Assembly: GCF_030717995.2 (NCBI RefSeq)
Contig: NZ_CP157744.1
Location: 181,924-245,923 of the forward strand
Source: Methylomarinum sp. Ch1-1
GTDB lineage: Bacteria; Pseudomonadota; Gammaproteobacteria; Methylococcales; Methylomonadaceae
Direction of reading: 5' to 3'
Length of the DNA: 64,000 bases
Shown: piece by piece, positions 62,530-64,000 of the stretch
How positions within the stretch are numbered: position 1 is the stretch's first letter
How the letters are laid out: each line of letters starts with the position of its first letter
Notes under the pieces: generated by a model
What the model was told of the DNA's origin: nothing
The model's database searches: none
Seen by the model: only the letters and a program-made list of their open reading frames with translations
Program-made: the position numbers and the translations under genes

Positions 62530-62799
62530 ATGGATACTATTTTAAATTTTCCTTGGAACGCAATTGACCCTGCTAATATGGACTTACCTGATCTTAGTGA
62601 GGACGTATTAATTGCATGGGATAGCTCGACCGATGTACATCGCTCTACTTATCGCGGAGCAGTTTATCTTGCTAGGGACGAAGATAAAAATTTGGCTTGG
62701 TTTGATTCTGTATCGAACGATTTACTTTATCGCTTAACCGACGAGGACGCTCCAACACATTGGTCGTTATTCCCGGATGCGCCTCAGCCTATAGAATAA
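62530..62799 (+). CDS. Hypothetical protein, 89 aa
   Basis: A small acidic protein (PANMDLPDLSEDVLIAWD, then AVYLARDEDKNLAWFDSV). Not recognised and without obvious DNA-binding basic residues, so it is not an obvious candidate for binding the nearby palindromes. TATAAACT lies just before the ATG and a palindromic operator-like site about 70 bases upstream. Confidence 0.55.
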   Translation: MDTILNFPWNAIDPANMDLPDLSEDVLIAWDSSTDVHRSTYRGAVYLARDEDKNLAWFDSVSNDLLYRLTDEDAPTHWSLFPDAPQPIE

Positions 62800-63237
62800 G
62801 TGGAGCTGATTTTTTTTCAATCGGAGCGGTCAATTAGAGCCTGTTACTACAAGATATAGTAGAAGATTTCAGGGTGTATTACAATATGTAGTGGACAGAC
62901 GTTCTAACTGACTACTTCATTTTTTGATTACGACAGCATTAAATTGCCCCCCCGCTTATCAATTTCTTTCACCTATGACTTTATACGGCTAAATTTTTTT
63001 CTCAAAAAAAAATCCTTATACTTTTCAATTGGATACAGAGATTTTTCATATTATCCATATTTAATTTACAACTCTCATTTTTTTATGCTCTTTTCCCTAA
63101 ATAGCTTTTACCCTTTGATTTTTCAAGGATTTTTCTAAGGTGTAAAAAATTGATAACGCATTAGCGCTGAGTGTGACCATTACGCTATTGTGATTCTGAC
63201 ATGTTTTATTGATTCAATTTGTGTGATTCGAACGGCT
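62800..63237. other. AT-rich tract next to the palindrome array, possible DNA unwinding region
   Basis: No gene. From about 62985 to 63150 the sequence is strongly AT-rich with T runs. TTATCCATA at 63051-63059 matches a DnaA box at eight of nine positions. A degenerate copy of the palindrome (AGTGTGACCATTACGCT, 63170-63186) precedes the regular array. The layout of DnaA-like box, AT tract and repeats resembles a replication origin. Confidence 0.45.
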
Positions 63238-63991
63238 AGTGTAATGGTTACACTCGCGTCTATTGGTAGATCGAATTCCTAAGACAAAGCCTTTATAACT
63301 GAGTGTAATGATTACACTCATTGAAAAACTGCGATCCTAATTCCTATTTTGCCAAGCATTTTGCGCCTTCAGACCGTCAGTGTAATGGTTACACTCCCGT
63401 TTATTGATCGATCAAATTCTTAAACCAGAAAGCTTTTGTCGGTCAGTGTAATCATTACACTGACTAGCTTCTGCAACCATATATTTGCTACTTGCAGAGT
63501 GTATCAATCGATGAGTGTAATGATTACACTCATTAAAAAATTGCGATTCTATATCACTATTTGCCGAGCGATCTGTACTTTCAGAGCGTCAGTGTAATGG
63601 TTACACTCGCGTCTATTGGTCGATCAAATTCTTAAACCAGAAAGCTTTTGTCGGTCAGTGTAATCATTACACTGACTAACGGCTGAAACCATCAGAGTGT
63701 ATCAATCGATGAGTGTAATGATTACACTCATTAAAAAATTGCGATTCTGTACCTTCAGACCGTCAGTGTAATGGTTACACTCGCGTCTATTGGTCGATCG
63801 AATTCCTAAGGTAAAGCCTTTATAGCTGAGTGTAATCATTACACTGACTAACGGCTGAAACCATATAGCTTCTATTCGCAGAGTGTATCAATCGATGAGT
63901 GTAATGATTACACTCATTAAAAAATTGCGATTCTATATCACTATTTGCCGAGCGATCTGTACTTTCAGAGCGTCAGTGTAATGGTTACACT
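63238..63991. repeat. Array of twelve 17-bp palindromes (centromere or iteron-like)
   Basis: Copies start at 63238, 63302, 63379, 63445, 63514, 63591, 63657, 63712, 63765, 63829, 63898 and 63975. Three versions occur: AGTGTAATGGTTACACT, AGTGTAATGATTACACT and AGTGTAATCATTACACT. Start-to-start distances are 53-77 bases. The sequence between copies is also repeated, so the array is built of larger units in the order GG type, TCA type, TGA type. It extends past the right edge. This is not a CRISPR: the units are palindromes and the intervals are repetitive. Confidence 0.85.
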
Positions 63992-64000
63992 CGCGTCTAT

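Noticed and set aside
63238..63991. CRISPR-like spaced repeats
   Set aside because: The units are 17-bp near-perfect palindromes in three variants, and the DNA between them is itself repeated in a fixed order, unlike unique spacers. No cas genes are present.
1..64000. tRNA or rRNA genes
   Set aside because: I found no cloverleaf-like TTCGA/CCA-type segments or rRNA motifs while reading both strands.

Overview
The window looks like the backbone of a large conjugative plasmid, or a plasmid-like integrative element, from a gammaproteobacterium. The evidence is a nearly complete I-type (Dot/Icm, IncI Tra-like) type IV secretion system, an R64-like type IVb thin-pilus operon, an actin-like (ParM/StbA) partition operon, lambda O/P-like replication proteins and large 'polyvalent' establishment proteins. 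The host is not certain. A MopE-type metal-binding motif in the cargo protease is only a weak hint of a methanotroph-like or environmental gammaproteobacterium.

Layout. 0-6 kb: the 5' part of dotM runs off the left edge. Next come a fic gene split by an IS200/IS605-type tnpB element, two unknown genes and a further decayed tnpB end. 5.3-6.8 kb: a small minus-strand operon of two unknown small proteins and an EAL (c-di-GMP phosphodiesterase) protein. 6.8-21 kb: an establishment block with a 1854-aa DarB-like methylase-helicase, a 434-438-aa protein of unknown function with an acidic tail, a periplasmic DsbC/G-like protein, a UvrD-like helicase and an ~1170-aa zincin-containing large polyvalent protein. 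21.3-23.5 kb: insertion debris (tnpB fragment, IS21 istA pseudogene). 23.6-34.3 kb: a minus-strand T4SS operon dotH-G-F-E-P-N-(unknown 455 aa)-dotI-dotI'-dotO. 34.4-35.8 kb: two genes resembling phage replication proteins P and O head this same strand. 35.9-36.8 kb: a mini-array of promoterless gene cassettes with attC sites and no integrase. 37-41 kb: an HTH-like gene, HipA-like kinase and the parM/parR-like operon with 42-bp repeats upstream. 41.7-44.4 kb: dotD-dotC-dotB-icmT, the same order as traHIJK of R64. 44.6-56.3 kb: thin-pilus operon (PilL/TcpQ-like, pilN, O, P, Q, R, S, a second PilT-like ATPase, PilV, a YdjM-like membrane protein). 56.3-61.5 kb: intact tnpB element, a secreted subtilisin-like protease and a deleted tnpB element. 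61.5-64 kb: tyrosine recombinase, a small unknown gene, an AT-rich tract and a striking array of 17-bp palindromes that runs off the right edge.

How it fits together. dotB/C/D/H/G/F/E/P/I/N/O/M and icmT would make the envelope-spanning mating channel. The thin pilus would stabilise mating in liquid. ParM/ParR and either the 42-bp repeats or the terminal palindrome array would give segregation. The DarB-like, UvrD-like and polyvalent proteins probably act on incoming DNA after transfer. No relaxase, DotL coupling protein, DotA, prepilin peptidase or pilus lytic transglycosylase is visible here; they may lie outside the window.

Two features recur across the window. One is an AT-rich extended -10 promoter type (TGTGGTAnnAT) in front of many plasmid operons on both strands. 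The other is a family of tnpB right-end hairpins, several of which provide the stop codon of the gene they abut. All functional calls come from reading the sequence and translations by eye; no database search was run.
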